Shown here in pieces: positions 6,686 through 7,009 of a DNA stretch of 7,009 bases; the first letter of the stretch is position 1, and the number at the start of each line of letters is the position of its first letter. Both the position numbers and the translations under genes were made by a program. The stretch is from JBEEMU01 sp043778315 (GTDB lineage: Bacteria > Bacteroidota > Bacteroidia > Chitinophagales > Saprospiraceae), in NCBI GenBank assembly GCA_043778315.1, contig JAYWGJ010000169.1, positions 1-7,009 on the forward strand, in the 5' to 3' direction. Below the pieces are notes generated by a model. It was not told the DNA's origin. It saw only the letters and a program-made list of their open reading frames with translations, and ran no database searches.

Positions 6686-6723
6686 AGCGCGTCTATCGGC
6701 AACGGTAGGGGCGCTATTTTTTT
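6686..6723 (+). terminator. Terminator-like hairpin, second copy of the 4847 sequence
   Basis: Bases 6687-6698 pair with 6703-6714 around the same GCAA loop, with one G-G mismatch (6691/6710), plus an A-T pair at 6686/6715. A T tract follows at 6717-6723 after one A. Bases 6687-6709 are identical to 4847-4869. It is probably the intrinsic terminator of the DUF2252 transcript, although it lies about 390 bases after that stop codon, against 49 for the first copy. Confidence 0.7.
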
Positions 6724-6822
6724 GGTGAAAACAAGCAAATAGTTGATAATTTAAAATATAATTTGGTTTTATTCATAATAAATGTTAATATAGTATGTAT
6801 AATACAATTATCTAAATATAAA

Positions 6823-6846
6823 ATTTGTCTATATATTTGTCTATAT
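6823..6846. repeat. Perfect 12-bp tandem duplication
   Basis: The 12-mer atttgtctatat occurs twice with no gap (6823-6834 and 6835-6846). It lies 30 bases upstream of the promoter-like motif at 6877-6884, where a paired operator or activator site could be, but slippage in A/T-rich sequence is the simpler explanation. Confidence 0.7.
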
Positions 6847-6876
6847 AAAAAATTAGATTATCGTTTTTTTTTGCTA

Positions 6877-6884
6877 TACTTTTG
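6877..6884 (+). promoter_or_regulatory. Candidate Bacteroidota -7 promoter element
   Basis: TACTTTTG matches the TAnnTTTG consensus of the -7 element used by the primary sigma factor of Bacteroidota. No good TTG-type -33 element is present about 19-21 bases upstream, which lowers confidence. It follows the terminator-like hairpin and points out of the window, consistent with starting a gene beyond base 7009 with a leader of more than 100 bases. Confidence 0.4.
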
Positions 6885-7009
6885 CACTTACAATCATGAT
6901 TAATGATTTTTAACTGTGCCTACCTAAAAAAGGTTGACGAAAAGTGAAGGTTAAAACTGTAATTTTAATTGATAATCATCGTTATTTGTGACATTATTTT
7001 CAGTGGTGG

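Larger units (their letters stand above)
6296..7009. other. Non-coding region downstream of the DUF2252 gene
   Basis: No convincing gene is present on either strand in these 714 bases. The longest open frame (6327-6545, minus strand) is an artefact of the inverted repeat it covers. The region holds the inverted repeat (6367-6583), a terminator-like hairpin (6686-6723), then strongly A/T-rich sequence with a 12-bp tandem duplication and a promoter-like motif. The last 120 bases contain only short frames; the next gene, if on this strand, starts outside the window. Confidence 0.7.

Noticed and set aside
6988..7009. GTG opening a frame that runs off the right edge
   Set aside because: Only seven codons are visible and there is no ribosome-binding or similarity evidence.

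Overview
The window looks like a piece of a Bacteroidota chromosome. The main evidence is that the first gene ends in a type A C-terminal sorting domain of the type IX secretion system (T9SS), a system essentially confined to that phylum. It also carries CHU_C-associated Ig-like modules. The second gene has no Shine-Dalgarno sequence but an A/T-rich leader, and the right end holds a TAnnTTTG-type promoter motif, both typical of the phylum. I cannot name the genus.

Layout: (1) Bases 2-4798 are the 3' part of a very large secreted or cell-surface protein whose start lies upstream of the window. It is built as the tail of an Ig-like module, then [glycine-rich module + Ig-like module] twice, a third glycine-rich module, an Ig-like fold that appears to be split by a six-unit NHL beta-propeller, an uncharacterised module, an Fn3-like linker domain and the T9SS sorting signal. 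(2) Bases 4799-4954 are a short intergenic region with a strong intrinsic terminator (GCAA loop, seven T) and a small hairpin. (3) Bases 4955-6295 encode a complete DUF2252-family protein (446 aa), probably cytoplasmic, of unknown biochemical role and distantly kinase-like. (4) Bases 6296-7009 have no supportable gene. They hold a 217-bp imperfect inverted repeat with nested hairpins, a second copy of the terminator sequence seen after the first gene, a perfect 12-bp tandem duplication and a promoter-like motif pointing out of the window.

The two genes share a strand but are separated by a strong terminator and show no functional link, so I read them as independent transcription units. I see no CRISPR array, tRNA, rRNA, transposase, defence system or biosynthetic cluster. 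The observations most worth following are the inverted-repeat element lying between the DUF2252 stop codon and the apparent terminator, the terminator sequence duplicated behind two unrelated genes, and the split Ig/NHL architecture with GGC-repeat tracts in the giant surface protein.
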